NCBI GenBank assembly: GCA_000717735.1 | Contig: JOBE01000042.1 | Location: 3,849 to 67,848, forward strand | DNA from: Streptomyces griseoluteus | Lineage (GTDB): Bacteria; Actinomycetota; Actinomycetes; Streptomycetales; Streptomycetaceae | Direction: 5' to 3' | DNA: 64,000 bases | Shown here: piece after piece, positions 41,085 through 50,883 of the stretch | Position numbering within the stretch: position 1 is the stretch's first letter | Layout of the letters: every line of letters starts with the position of its first letter | The notes under the pieces: model-generated | Told to the model about the DNA's origin: nothing | Seen by the model: the letters and a program-made list of their open reading frames with translations, nothing else | Databases searched by the model: none | Program-made: the position numbers and the translations under genes

Positions 41085-41889
41085 GGCTGCCTTCAATGAA
41101 GTGATCAACACGGCAGTGGAGAAAGGGCACTTCGCGGAGAATCCCCTCAACGGCCTCCGGTGGAACGCTCCGGCGGTCAACGAGGAGGTTGACCCGGCTG
41201 CCGTTCCCAATCCGGCACAGGTTGCGCGGCTCCTCGCGGCAGTTGCGCAGCAGCGCGGGCGGGGCCCTCATCTGGAGGCGTTCTTCGGTTGCCTGTACTA
41301 CGCGGCGATGCGGCCGGCGGAGGTCATTCACCTCCGGCTTGAGCAGTGCCATCTGCCCGAGACCGGGTGGGGCTTGCTCAACCTGTCGGGCGGTGTCGTC
41401 ACCGCCGGCAAGGAGTGGACAGATGACGGCACGGTACATGAGGTGCACTCGCTCAAGCGTCGCGCAGCTACCGCGACTCGGCCTGTGCCCATCCCGCCGC
41501 AGTTCGTACATCTCCTCCGCGCACACATCGAACGCTTCGGTGTGGCGCCGGACGGTCGGCTGTTCCGGAACCAGGCCGGCAACTACGTGGACCCATCGGC
41601 CTATGGCACGACGTGGGCGCGGGCGCGGAAGTACGTGCTCACGCGCATGGAGCTCAGCTCCGGGCTGGCCAAGCGGCCCTACGATCTCAGGCACGCCGGC
41701 ATCTCGTTCTGGTTGTACTCCGGTGTGGACCCTGCCGAATGCGCTCGCCGCGCGGGTCAGAGCATCGAGGTCCTCTTCCGCCACTACGCCAAGTTCCTGG
41801 ACGGCGTCCGGGAGCAGGCCAACCGCCTCATCGAGCAGTCCATGGAGGAGTGGGACCGCGTGAGCCGAGGTGAGACCCCTGCGGGGTGA
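41085..41889 (+). pseudogene. Tyrosine recombinase (integrase), catalytic-domain fragment
   Basis: About 265 residues: the end of the core-binding region (KRAAFNEVINTAVEKGHFAE) and the whole catalytic domain with Arg in YYAAMRPAEVIHLRLEQC, the PYDLRHAGISFWLYSGVDP block with its His-x-x-Arg equivalent, and the Tyr nucleophile in LFRHYAKFLDG. The N-terminal SAM-like and arm-binding domains are missing; upstream is antisense of the Crp remnant. The frame is open, but no convincing start exists before AAFNEV. A strong terminator follows. It marks the entry of mobile DNA at the island edge. Confidence 0.8.
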
Positions 41890-41894
41890 GCGAG

Positions 41895-41930
41895 AGGCGC
41901 CTGACGGGCAAAAGCCCAGGTCAGGCGCCT
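41895..41930. terminator. Rho-independent terminator after integrase fragment
   Basis: An 11-bp perfect stem, AGGCGCCTGAC (41895-41905) with GTCAGGCGCCT (41920-41930), contains an inner GGGC/GCCC stem and is followed by CTTTTTG. It could work in both directions, separating the integrase fragment from the ALDH remnant. Confidence 0.85.
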
Positions 41931-41940
41931 CTTTTTGTGC

Positions 41941-42006
41941 CTAGAAGAAGCCGAACTTCTTCGGGGAGTAGCTGACCAGCAGGTTCTTCGTCTGCTGGTG
42001 GTACAG
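41941..42006 (-). pseudogene. Aldehyde dehydrogenase 3' end, copy 1
   Basis: The last ~22 codons of an acetaldehyde/aldehyde dehydrogenase (LYHQQTKNLLVSYSPKKFGF and a final Phe, stop TAG). Upstream residues do not match ALDH. Similar tails recur at 56188 and 63621 on the same strand. Confidence 0.7.
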
Positions 42007-42193
42007 GGAGAGCAGGCGGTCTGACCAGCCAAAACGGCTGATGTAAGGGCGGCCGATCGGCATTGTGGTCCGGGAATGGTCCGGATCAGGGTCCCTGGGG
42101 CAGCCACGGTGATCTCCCACCGCCCCTGCGACCGACAGCCCGCGAGCCGCGCCGCATCGGTCGGAGAGCGCGTCGGTGATGCAGGCACCTGAG

Positions 42194-42358
42194 TTGTGGT
42201 GGAACTTCGCGGGCCGCACGGACGAGGAGATCCGCAAGGCCCGCGAGGAGTGGATGACCAGCGACCGCTTCGGCGAGGTGAAGGGCTACGACGGCGACCG
42301 ACTGGACGCCCCGGAGGTCCCGCCGACCCAGCTGAAGGCCCGGGGGAAGGTGCGCTGA
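42194..42358 (+). pseudogene. Pirin C-terminal remnant, copy 1
   Basis: About 55 residues of the end of a pirin-family cupin: WWNFAGRTDEEIRKAREEW, then SDRFGEVKGYDGDRLDAPEV and PTQLKARGKVR. The catalytic N-terminal cupin is absent. A near copy lies at 53000-53164, also on the plus strand. Confidence 0.75.
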
Positions 42359-42448
42359 GCTGGGGTGCTCTCCTCAGGGTCGATGCCCCAAGGAGGCTTG
42401 CCCGGCCACGCCTCCGGCTATCGGCGTGCCACCGGGAGGGATGGCTCT

Positions 42449-43303
42449 TCACTCCGGACGGCTGAAGCGGCGGGCGGCCCACAGCAGGGTCAGGCCTCCG
42501 ACGGCGAGGAGCAGCCCGGCCTCCAGGAGCAGCGGGGGCTGCCGACCCGCCCATTGGATGCCGCCGACGGCAGCCTGGTCCGGGACCCGCAGGGCGATGC
42601 AGCGCCGCAGCAGGTCCACCCCGTACGCGAGCGGATTGACGGTCGCCAGGCCACGCGCCCAGCCCGGCATGGACTCCAGCGGGAAGAAGGCGCCGGAGAG
42701 GAACAGCAGGGGCATCATCAGCAGACTGAGAAGTGTGTGGAACAGCTCGGGGCTGCGCAGCGTCACCGACAGCGCCAGGGTCATGCTGGTGAGGGTGAAC
42801 GAGGCCAGGAGCATGCCGCCGAGGAGCAGCAGCAGGAGCACCGGGTCGTACGGCAAGCCGACCGCGCCGGCCAGGCCGAGCAGGACGGCGCCCTGCACTG
42901 CGGCGACGAGGGTGCCGCCGGCGCAGCTGCCCAGGAGCAGGGTGGATCGGCTGACGGGGGCCATCAGGACCTCGCGCAGGTAGCCGCTCTGCCGGTCGGT
43001 GATCAGCCGGATGCCCACCATGATGGCCGGGGTCTGCACCGTCATCATGAGCATGCCGGGGAAGAGGTACGTCTGGTAGCCGGTGCCCAGTGAGGCGGCG
43101 GGGATGAGGGTGGCGAGCCCCCCGCCGAGGGCGAAGAGGTAGACCGCCGGTTGCAGCAGGACCAGCGCGGTGTGGGAGCGCTGGCAGGCCAGGCGCAGCA
43201 GATCGCGGTGGACCAGGGCGTGGATCGCCCGCAGTTCGTGTCGCAGCCGGGGTGCCCGCCCGCGTTCGGCGGCCTGGGGCGCCTGGAGGGTGAGGGCGGT
43301 CAT
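42449..43303 (-). CDS. lanH: ABC-2 type permease of the class IV lanthipeptide cluster
   Basis: 284 aa with about six membrane segments (TALVLLQPAVYLFALGGGLA; VQGAVLLGLAGAVGLPYDP; LLSLLMMPLLFLSGAFFPLE) and the ABC-2 motif ITDRQSGYLREVLMAPVSRS. It pairs with the ATPase just upstream (ATGA overlap) to form the exporter, as in the ven gene order L-A-T-H. It probably exports the peptide or gives self-protection. Confidence 0.85.
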   Translation of the reverse strand: MTALTLQAPQAAERGRAPRLRHELRAIHALVHRDLLRLACQRSHTALVLLQPAVYLFALGGGLATLIPAASLGTGYQTYLFPGMLMMTVQTPAIMVGIRLITDRQSGYLREVLMAPVSRSTLLLGSCAGGTLVAAVQGAVLLGLAGAVGLPYDPVLLLLLLGGMLLASFTLTSMTLALSVTLRSPELFHTLLSLLMMPLLFLSGAFFPLESMPGWARGLATVNPLAYGVDLLRRCIALRVPDQAAVGGIQWAGRQPPLLLEAGLLLAVGGLTLLWAARRFSRPE

Positions 43304-44370
43304 CGGCCGCCTCCGGTCGTGGCGGGGGTGGTCGTGATGCTGCGGCCGGTGTGGTGGAAGAAGACGTCGTCGAGCGTCGGTGGGGTGGCGGAGGCGGCGT
43401 GCACGGCGATGCCGTGTGCCTCCAGCGCGGCGCACAGGCGCGGGATCCACGCGCTGCCGTCGGGCACCCGCAGCCACGTGCCGTCGGCGTCCACGGTGAC
43501 GGGGCGGTCCGGCGGCGCCGCCTGGGCGACGACCTCCCCCGCCCGTCCGTCGTCGCTGGTGCGCAGCGCCACCCGGTCGTCGCCAACCTCCGCTTTGAGC
43601 CCGTGCGGCGTGCCCTGCGCGACCAGCCGGCCCCCGTCGATGATGGCGATCCGGTCGCAGTTCTCGGCCTCCTCCAGGTAGTGGGTGGTGACGAAGAGGG
43701 TGCTGCCGAGCCGGTCGCGCAGGGCCCGCAGGTGCTCCCAGATCTCGGCGCGCGCGTGCGGGTCGAGCCCGGTCGTCGGCTCGTCCAGGAACAGCACGCT
43801 CGGGGAGTGCAGCAACTGGCGGGCGATCTCCAGGCGTCGCCGCATGCCGCCCGACAGGGCGCGCACGGGGAACCGTCGACGGTCGGTCAGTCCGGCGGGT
43901 TCGAGCACCTCGGCGGTCCGCCTGCGCACGTCGCGCCGGGGCAGCCCGTACAGGCGGGCGTGGATGCGTAGGTTCTGCTCGACGGTCAGGTCCGGGTCGA
44001 GGGCGCTGTGCTGGAACAGGATGCCGACCTGGCGCCGCACGTCGTGCGGCTGGGTGACCACGTCGAAGCCGGCCACGGTGGCGTGACCGGAGGTGGGGCG
44101 GGCTAGGGCGCACAGGAGGGCGATGGTGGTGGACTTGCCTGCGCCGTTGGGGCCGAGGAAGGCGAAGGTCTCGCCCCTGCGCACGTCGAGGTCGAGGCCG
44201 CGGACCGCCTTGACGGTGGTGCCGTCCGGGCCCGGGTAGCTCTTCACCAGACCGCGCGTGCTGATCGCGTATCCGGGGTCGTGAGGGGGTTCCCCCGCTC
44301 GCGGGGCGGTGACCTCGGCGGTCGGGAGGGCGGCTGCAGCGAGTGCGTCGTCACCTGCGGATGGCTGCAT
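43300..44370 (-). CDS. lanT: ABC transporter ATP-binding protein of the class IV lanthipeptide cluster
   Basis: 356 aa DrrA-type ATPase. Walker A is GPNGAGKSTTIALLCAL, Q-loop VGILFQHSALDPDLTVEQNL, signature LSGGMRRRLEIARQLL, Walker B VLFLDEPTTGLDP, and switch His in LFVTTHYLEEAE. A ~40-residue low-complexity N-terminus precedes the domain. The ATG at 44370 is preferred. It follows the precursor gene in the same direction by 115 bp. Confidence 0.88.
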   Translation of the reverse strand: MQPSAGDDALAAAALPTAEVTAPRAGEPPHDPGYAISTRGLVKSYPGPDGTTVKAVRGLDLDVRRGETFAFLGPNGAGKSTTIALLCALARPTSGHATVAGFDVVTQPHDVRRQVGILFQHSALDPDLTVEQNLRIHARLYGLPRRDVRRRTAEVLEPAGLTDRRRFPVRALSGGMRRRLEIARQLLHSPSVLFLDEPTTGLDPHARAEIWEHLRALRDRLGSTLFVTTHYLEEAENCDRIAIIDGGRLVAQGTPHGLKAEVGDDRVALRTSDDGRAGEVVAQAAPPDRPVTVDADGTWLRVPDGSAWIPRLCAALEAHGIAVHAASATPPTLDDVFFHHTGRSITTTPATTGGGR

Positions 44371-44485
44371 GGGGTCTTGTCCTCGTCCTCTTCCTCGTGC
44401 TCTTCCGCGTCGTCCGCACGGAGCCGGAGCCCGCTCCGGCCGGCGGCTGCCTCGGGGCAACCACCGGCCGGGGCGTGCTTCGGTG

Positions 44486-44641
44486 TTAGGCGCAGCTGAT
44501 ACCGATACAGATGGTGTTGAGGAGCGTCAGCAGGCCGACGCACGCGCACGTTCCGTTGAACGAGTCGCCGTTGACGCCGACCGGGTCGGTCTCCGGAAGG
44601 GCGTGCAGGTGGGCCAGCAGCTCGAGGTCCTGGGTCTCCAT
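44486..44641 (-). CDS. lanA: Class IV lanthipeptide precursor (venezuelin-like)
   Basis: 51 aa, too short for ordinary gene calling. The leader reads METQDLELLAHLHALPETDP, followed by VGVNGDSFNG. The core carries four cysteines (32, 34, 45, 50) and dehydratable Ser27, Thr31, Thr39, Thr43 and Ser49. It ends in LLTLLNTICIGISCA, the signature tail of venezuelin/streptocollin-type peptides. The ATG at 44641 follows AAGGAGAATGTC; the stop is TAA. It lies 49 bp after lanL and 115 bp before lanT. Expected product: a four-ring globular lanthipeptide. Confidence 0.9.
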   Translation of the reverse strand: METQDLELLAHLHALPETDPVGVNGDSFNGTCACVGLLTLLNTICIGISCA

Positions 44642-44690
44642 GACATTCTCCTTCTCTTGTGTGACACGTGACGGCAGAGACTCCTGCCGC

Positions 44691-47423
44691 TCAGACCGGC
44701 TGCTGGACCATCCAGTGCCGGGGCTCTGTGTGGCGGACCCTCAGGAGGAACGCCAGGATTCCCGCCGATCCGTCGCTCCAACTCGTCGAGACGTCCCCGT
44801 ACTCGTTGGGGAAGACGACGTGCCTGCCGCGGTGGGACCGTTCGCAGACGATGAGCCGGGCCAGCTCCTCGGCCCGCGCCCGGTGGGCGGGGTCGCCGGT
44901 GGCCTCGGCCATGTCGAGGAGGAAGTCGCCGTTGCCCGCCAGTCCGTGGCATTGAGTGACGGCGGCGCGGGAGGCGCGCTCGACCACGGCTCGGGTGCCG
45001 CCGACGGCAAGGTCACGGAACCGTGCGTCGCCGGTCGCCCGCCACAGCCGGACGAGGAACGAGCCGATGCCGGCGGAGCCGTGGCACCAGTACGGTGCCG
45101 TCGGCACGTCCGTGGCCTGGGCCGGCCACTGGGCGGCGTCGCCGACGGTGACGGCGTGCGTCACGAGAAGCTCGCCGGCCGCCAGGGCCAGTTCCCGGTG
45201 CTCCGGGTTCTTGGTGACGGAGGCGGCTTCCAGGAGGAAGCAGCCGATGCCGGCGGTGCCGTGGGCGAAGCCCAGGTAGCGCTTGCCGGCCTCCTCGACC
45301 ACGGCCTCGGCGGGCACCGGCCAGCTCACCCCGGACGGCTCGCGCCGGGCCGCGGCGGCCAGCCGGTCGGCGACGTCGGCGACCAGCTCGGCGAAGTGTG
45401 GATCGCCGGTGCGGTGCCACAGGTGGACGGCGGCCAGGCCGCTGCCCGCCGAGCCGTGGGTGATGTCGTGACTGGGCGTCGACTCCTGCGGTGCGAGGGC
45501 GAGGGCCAGGGCGTGGTCGATGAGCGCCCGGTCGTCGACCGCGCGTCCGGCGTCGTACAGCGCCCAGGCCGTGCCGCGGCCGCCGAAGTGCAGGCCGGGC
45601 CGTGTGGAGCGGGTGTCGGTGCGGTCCGCGATCCAGCGGCCCGCGGTGGCGATCAGCTCCGGGAGGCGGGGGTCGTCGGTGAGCTCGAAGTAGCGGGTCA
45701 GGACGGACAGCACACCGGCCGCGCCCTGCTGCACGATGCAGGCGTCGGTTTCCCCGGCCTTGACGGACACGGGCCACAGCCGCAGGTCGTCGTCCGGTGT
45801 CATGGAGTCGACGAGATGCTCCACGATCCCGGCCACGGCGACGTCGATCGCGTCGATGGCCGTGCCGCCTCCGGTGTCGGTGCCTGTCGTGCCGGTGCGG
45901 GCGGCGCCGGTGCGAGCCGCGGCCGTGAGAGCAGCTTCGCCACGTCCCCTCTCGGCGCCACTCCCCGTACCGCTCTCCCGGAGCGCGTCCCGAGCCCGCC
46001 CCGGGTCCCAGCGCCTGGCGGGGTCGTCCCTCATCAGCCCGAGGATCATCGCGCGCAGGCCGTCCGGCAGGTCCAGGGGAGCGGCACAGGCGTCGAGCCA
46101 CTCGCCGAGCCGGTCTTCCGCGGGCCGCGAGGCGGGCTTCTCCTCCAGCAGAGCCGGCACCTTGCCGGTCAGGACGAAGCAGAGCGTCGCGCCGAGGCTG
46201 TAGTAGTCGCCGGCCGGGGAGACGGGCGCGTCCACCAGGCGCTCGGGGGGGCTGAAACCGGGCGTGCCGACGCGGGTCGGGAGGGCGACGTCGTCGGCGA
46301 GGACGGCGAGCTCCAGGTCGATGAGGCGCAGTGCGCCGTCGGGGCGGACCATCACGTTGGCCGGGGTGAAGTCGCGCAGCACGCAGCCTCGGGCGTGGGC
46401 GGCCTCGACGAGGTCCACCAGGCGTCCGGCCTGGGCCAGCGCGTCGGTGCGGTAGCGTGCGGCGCCGGCGTCGCGGAAGTGCTCGGCGACCCAGTTGCGC
46501 AGGGGGATCCCCGGCACCTCCTCCTGGGCCAGGAACAGGTGTCCGCCGTGCTCGAACATCGCGAGCGGCTCCGGTGCCAGCCCCGTGCCTTTGAGCTTCT
46601 CCAGGGTTCGGGCCTCGGTGCGCAGCCAGTCGCGGACGTCGTTGCCGGAGGCGTCGGCCTCCACATGGGGCCGGGTCTCCTTGATGACGACCGGGGCGCG
46701 GGTCTCGACGTCGGTGCCTCGGTAGACGCCGCCCTTGTTGGTGTGCCGGATCGCCTCCCGCACCGAGAACCGGCCGCCGAGCAGGACCGGGCGCCGCGAC
46801 GTCTCCGTCTTGGGCGGTGCGACGGGCACGGAGTCGGGGAAGGGGCTGACCGCCCACGCCGGCGGTGCGTACTGACCGGTCCGCTTGTCCTCCACGGGGT
46901 TGCCGTCGGGGTCCTCGATGTACCAGACCATCAGCCCCTCGTCCGAGAGGCGCCGCCGCCCGACGAAGGCGCCGAAGCGGTAGTGCACCAGGCTGTTGGG
47001 GGCGTACGGCTGGTCGGACAGGATGCGGGGTCCTGCCAGCCCCTCGGTCGCCGTGTGGAGGTTCTGCGCGAGGCGGGCCGCGTCGGCGTCGGAGGCCGGG
47101 TAGACCGTGATGAACTTGCCCGAGCTTCCGCGGGGCGTGGCACGGGTGTTGAGGGCGCTCACCTGCTCCAGCGAGCGGGCGAATTTGAACGCCGAGCCGT
47201 CCTTGAGCAGGACGTCCAGGGCCTTCTCGAGCACCGCCGGGGCGGAGGCGGCCGTCGCCGACACGTGCAGCTTCCAGCCCTGGGCCGGCCCGGTCCCGGA
47301 GCGTGGCGCCACCCGGCACCAGCTCTCGTTCGACTCGGTGGCCCAGCGCTCGCCCGCCCCCTTGGCGCGGAGCGCGCCATGGAGCAGGGCTTCCAGCTCG
47401 GACTCGGTGACTTGGGTCGTCAT
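44691..47423 (-). CDS. lanL: Class IV lanthipeptide synthetase LanL
   Basis: 910 aa. The N-terminal phosphoSer/Thr lyase part (~1-215) includes RGSSGKFITVYPASDAD and ILSDQPYAPNSLVHYRF. The kinase domain (~220-490) has the Gly loop TNKGGVYRGTD, catalytic CVLRDFTPANVMV and metal motif RLIDLELA. The LanC-like cyclase (~570-905) has PYWCHGSAGIGSFLVRL and VTQCHGLAGNGDFLLDM, giving the Cys, Cys-His zinc ligands that separate class IV from class III. It phosphorylates, eliminates and cyclises the precursor. I chose the ATG at 47423, which follows GAGAGGG. A TTG at 47438 and an ATG at 47429 are alternatives. Confidence 0.93.
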   Translation of the reverse strand: MTTQVTESELEALLHGALRAKGAGERWATESNESWCRVAPRSGTGPAQGWKLHVSATAASAPAVLEKALDVLLKDGSAFKFARSLEQVSALNTRATPRGSSGKFITVYPASDADAARLAQNLHTATEGLAGPRILSDQPYAPNSLVHYRFGAFVGRRRLSDEGLMVWYIEDPDGNPVEDKRTGQYAPPAWAVSPFPDSVPVAPPKTETSRRPVLLGGRFSVREAIRHTNKGGVYRGTDVETRAPVVIKETRPHVEADASGNDVRDWLRTEARTLEKLKGTGLAPEPLAMFEHGGHLFLAQEEVPGIPLRNWVAEHFRDAGAARYRTDALAQAGRLVDLVEAAHARGCVLRDFTPANVMVRPDGALRLIDLELAVLADDVALPTRVGTPGFSPPERLVDAPVSPAGDYYSLGATLCFVLTGKVPALLEEKPASRPAEDRLGEWLDACAAPLDLPDGLRAMILGLMRDDPARRWDPGRARDALRESGTGSGAERGRGEAALTAAARTGAARTGTTGTDTGGGTAIDAIDVAVAGIVEHLVDSMTPDDDLRLWPVSVKAGETDACIVQQGAAGVLSVLTRYFELTDDPRLPELIATAGRWIADRTDTRSTRPGLHFGGRGTAWALYDAGRAVDDRALIDHALALALAPQESTPSHDITHGSAGSGLAAVHLWHRTGDPHFAELVADVADRLAAAARREPSGVSWPVPAEAVVEEAGKRYLGFAHGTAGIGCFLLEAASVTKNPEHRELALAAGELLVTHAVTVGDAAQWPAQATDVPTAPYWCHGSAGIGSFLVRLWRATGDARFRDLAVGGTRAVVERASRAAVTQCHGLAGNGDFLLDMAEATGDPAHRARAEELARLIVCERSHRGRHVVFPNEYGDVSTSWSDGSAGILAFLLRVRHTEPRHWMVQQPV

Positions 47424-47996
47424 GCCCATCCCTCTCAACGGGTGAGAACCGATGGGAGGGAACGTGCCCCGACGTCATAGTCGTATCAACGCACATGCCG
47501 CTGGATTCACTTGATGTGGCGAGCGCGCGGGGCCGTTGTGCCACCTTGTTGTGAGACCGCGCGGAGAAGGCGTGCGGCCGCGCGTTACGGGGCGCATTCG
47601 TGTTGGCGCACGCCGTCCCGCAGCATTGCGTTCGTGGGCTCGCGGATCGCTGACCTGGACGGGGCCCGGCATCGTGAAGTCGATCGTCGTCCCCGGTCAG
47701 GGTGGCGCCGGGCGCGCGCTGGAAGGTGACGGTGCACAGTTTGTTCGCCGGCGTCCGGGCGTGAACCTCCGCTGCCCGCTCCCGGGCCGTCTTCTCCACC
47801 GTCGCCGCGTCCTTCGGCGTGGCCTGCGTGATTTGCGCTCTGTGGCGGGACGGCGGCTATCGGTACTGCAGCAACATTCCTCGTAAGCAGCGGCTGTACC
47901 CGAGTGACCGGTCCGACGCCCGTGGGGAACTGCTGGAACCAACTCTCACAGCATGGCGGGCCGAGCGGAGAGGGAAGGGCCCGGATACCGGGCGGA
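47424..47996. other. Intergenic stretch without recognisable gene
   Basis: 570 bp upstream of lanL. It must hold the promoter of the lanthipeptide operon, but I see no clear -10/-35 pair or operator. Short frames on both strands (for example the minus-strand piece with HARTPANKLCTVTF near 47750) look like scrambled coding sequence with frameshifts; I cannot name the family. No palindromic regulon box is present. Confidence 0.5.
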
Positions 47997-48218
47997 CCGC
48001 CCGAGCACGATCTGCGCCGGATCATGGACGCCACCCTCTACGTCGACCGGACCGGCGTCCCCTGGCGGTATCTGCCACACGACTTCGCCCCATGGGAGAC
48101 GATTCACGGCTACTTCGCCGACTGGCAGTAGAGACGCGGTCCTCGACCAGCTCAACGGTCTCCTGCGGCGCCTGGTCCGGAAAGCCGAAGGCCGCCACGT
48201 CGAGCCGAGCGCCTGCAC
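47997..48218 (+). pseudogene. IS5-family transposase remnant (DUF4096 end)
   Basis: DLRRIMDATLYVDRTGVPWR followed by YLPHDFAPWETIHGYFADWQ is the N-terminal DUF4096 domain of IS5-group transposases. It ends at a stop at 48131. The continuation AVLDQLNGLLRRLVRKAEGR with HVEPSAC lies in another frame. The DDE catalytic part is missing. No terminal repeats found. Confidence 0.75.
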
Positions 48219-48239
48219 CGCTGGCGGCCACTCCAGCCC

Positions 48240-48330
48240 GGGCGGGCTTCTTCCTGACAACGGCCGACCCCGCGAACGTACCTCTCTATCGCCGCTTCGG
48301 CTTCGCCGACCTACGGCGGACGCCGCTGGG
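48240..48330 (+). pseudogene. GNAT acetyltransferase fragment
   Basis: FFLTTADPANVPLYRRFGF is the conserved C-terminal strand of GNAT N-acetyltransferases, here about 30 residues joined directly to the transposase debris. The acetyl-CoA-binding part is absent. Confidence 0.5.
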
Positions 48331-48564
48331 ACCGCTCGACGCTGGCCGGCGCACGCTCACGGAAGCCGCCCCGGGGGTGACGGCGATGAGCCATACGGCA
48401 GTCCGCCCTCATCCGTCGCGTGGTCGGGGTGGCTGTGCCGGGTGGTTGCTCGGCGCTCGCGCGGGGATGCCTCCCAGGACCCTGACCGCGGGGGGACCGT
48501 GCTGTCGTCCGGGTCGGCACGCGGCCGGGCCCCGCGTGTCCGCGAGCCCCGGCCCGGACACCCC

Positions 48565-50249
48565 TCAGGCGAAGGTGAACCAGTTGACGTTGACGAAGTC
48601 GGCGGGCTGGCCGCTGTCGAAGGTCAGGTAGACGTCGTGGGTGCCGGTGGTGCGGCCGATATCGGCGGGGACGGTGCGCCAGGCCTGCCAGCCGCCGGTG
48701 TTGGCGACGGCGAAGCTGCCGACTGGGGTTGCCGTGGGGCTGCCGAGGCGGACCTGGACCAGGCCGCTGACGCCGGCCGCGGCCCCGGACGCGACGCGGG
48801 CGGTGAAGCGGGTGGCGCCGGTGGCGCCGAAGGCGACGGACGAGAACTTGAGCCAGTCACCGTTGGACAGGTGCCCGACGGCGGAGCCGCCGCCGCTGTC
48901 CGAGCACGCTTCGACCTGGGCTCCCGACTGGGCGTTGAACGCTTCGGCCTGGATCGTGGCGAAGGCACTGGCCCCGCCGCCTGTGGCAGTGGCGGTCGGC
49001 GTCGGCGTACCACCACCGCCGGACGTTCCGCCGACGGTGATGGTCCAGCGGCCGGGGCTGCCGGACTGCACCTTGCCCTCGAAGTCGACGCCGGCCGGGT
49101 GCACGTCGTCGTATGGGAAGGCGTACCCGAGATGGTCGGGGGTCGTGTCGTGCAGGATGCGGGCGTAGTGGTTGGTGCGCGGCCGGGTGTAGAAGGCGGC
49201 CGGGTTCTCGGCGGTCGGCTGGTGGGGGTTGTCCAGCAGGGTGGTGCGGTTGAACGCGGCGGCGAGCCGAGCGCTGAGGTTGCCCATCAGGTCGTTGCCC
49301 GTGGTGAAGGGGCGTCGCTGCAGGAGAAGATCGACAGGGTCGACGGCTTGGCGAAGCTGCCGGCCCCGGGGAACGTGAGGGTGTCGCCGTCGACCCGGCC
49401 GGTGAGGGTTCCCCAGGTGAACTGGGTGTCGATGCGAAGGTCGGTGGCGCGGTACTTGTTCCACACCTCGTCGACGTAACTGTCGAAGTAGCCGCGGAAC
49501 AAGGCGCTGTTGCCGCGGATCGCCAGATTGGGGCTGAGCACGCGAAGGTCGCCCCCGCCCTTGGCGACGATGAGCCGGCTCCAGTCGCTGCCGTCGGCGG
49601 CGGACTGGGCGCGCAGGGCCGCGGCGACCCGGGACAGCCCGTCGGAAGGCAGACCGCGTACCGTCTGGGTGCCCTGGCCGGTCTCCAGCTGGAAGGCGAT
49701 CGGCAGCGAGACCATGTCGACGAACGTGATGTTCGCGTACAACTGATCGACGTTGAAGGTGAACTCGCAGAAGTCGTGGTGGACGTTCGCGTTGGGGTCG
49801 GTGGGGTTGCTCACCGATGGCAGGGCGAGTCCGCCGCCGCGGTTCATCAGGAAGGTGAGCTTCGCGCCGACGGAGAAGTAGATGCGGCCGCTGTACAGCC
49901 TCGGGAGCGTCACCCGGCGGGCACCGGCGCCGGACGCGTTGAGCGCGATGGCGCAGTCGGCCCCGAGCGGGGTCTGGTCATTGGCCGGGGCCGGCGGGTG
50001 GTGGAGAGTGGAGCCGTTGGCCTGGATGAAGGCCCAGTTGCCGCCGGCAGCCGGGTCGCGGCCGAGGACGTAGGCGTACACCGTGTTGTTGCCGGTGGTG
50101 TTGACCAGGTCGAGGGGGAGCGTGGGCGTGGTGGCCGCGTTGGCGCCGGCCTCGAGCCAGGTGGCCACGGCGGGGACCGCCACGGCCAGGCCCGCGGTGG
50201 CGGCGAGGAGCTTTCTGCGGGACATCGTTCGCTGGTGGCGTGCCGTCAC
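48565..50249 (-). pseudogene. GH64 beta-1,3-glucanase with CBM6-type module, frameshifted
   Basis: A Tat-type signal (SRRKLLAATAGLAVAVPAVA) leads a GH64 catalytic domain (GRIYFSVGAKLTFLMNRGGG, the CEFTFNVDQLYANITFVDMV stretch, DGDTLTFPGAGSFAKPSTLS). At 49309-49312 one base is missing in a G run. After it the frame resumes with FTTGNDLMGNLSARLAAAFN and YPYDD-type residues, a Thr/Gly linker and a carbohydrate-binding module (FATIQAEAFNAQSGAQVEAC ... THDVYLTFDSGQPADFVNV). Intact, it would be a secreted laminarinase of about 560 aa. The start could be GTG 50249 or ATG 50225. The one-base loss may be a sequencing error. Confidence 0.78.
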
Positions 50250-50373
50250 GGCGGGGGTCCGTTCTTCGTGGGGTCGGGTGGGTAGCGATCGGATGCGGGT
50301 ATTCGGGAGGGAGGGGAGAGGAGGCGAGGGGGGAGAGGTTCGGGGGGAGGGGGCGTGCGGTGGCGTGGGGTGG

Positions 50374-50880
50374 TCAGCCGACCGTCCACTTCTGGTTGGC
50401 GGCGCCGGTGCAGGTCCAGGTCTGGAGCCGGGTTCCGTCGGCCGAGGAGTTGCCCTTGGCGTCCAGGCACTTGTTCGCGCCGATGCTGATGAAGTCGTGG
50501 GCCGCGGTGTACGCCCACTTCTGGCGTTGGTGCCGTTGCAGGTGTAGAGCTGGACGACCGCGCCGTCCGCGGTGGAACCGCCGGCCACGTCCAGGCACTT
50601 GCCGAGGGCGCGGAGGGTGCCGTCGCCGCCGATGGTCCACTGCTGCGCCGCGTTGCCCGTGCAGGTGTGCAGCTGGATGGGGGTGCCGTCGGCACTGGAG
50701 GCGGCGGCGACATCGACGCACATGCCGCCGGTGCCTCGGACCGGGCGTGCAGCGGGGGCGCCGCCGGACGAGGATGCACGGACGTAGTCGACGGTCATCG
50801 TCTGCGGGAAGGCCGTGGAGCCGTCCGGGCCGCCGGGCCGGTCGCCGCCGACCGCGAGGTTGAGGATGATGAAGAACGGG
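50374..50880 (-). pseudogene. GH16 glucanase C-terminus plus ricin-type lectin, truncated and frameshifted
   Basis: PFFIILNLAVGGDRPGGPDG with FPQTMTVDYVRAS is the end of a GH16 beta-glucanase. It is followed by a ricin B-lectin module (MCVDVAAASSADGTPIQLHT, then CTGNAAQQWTIGGDGTL). Near 50523 one base of a G run is missing, and the lectin continues in the next frame (QKWAYTAAHDFISIGANKCL ... NQKWTVG). The catalytic GH16 body is gone; it stops at 50880, where a GH2 fragment begins on the other strand. Confidence 0.7.
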
Positions 50881-50883
50881 CGG

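Noticed and set aside
43190..44160. Possible CRISPR or tandem-repeat arrays across the window
   Set aside because: No regularly spaced direct repeats were seen anywhere; short repeats are coding motifs of CBS and Usp paralogues.
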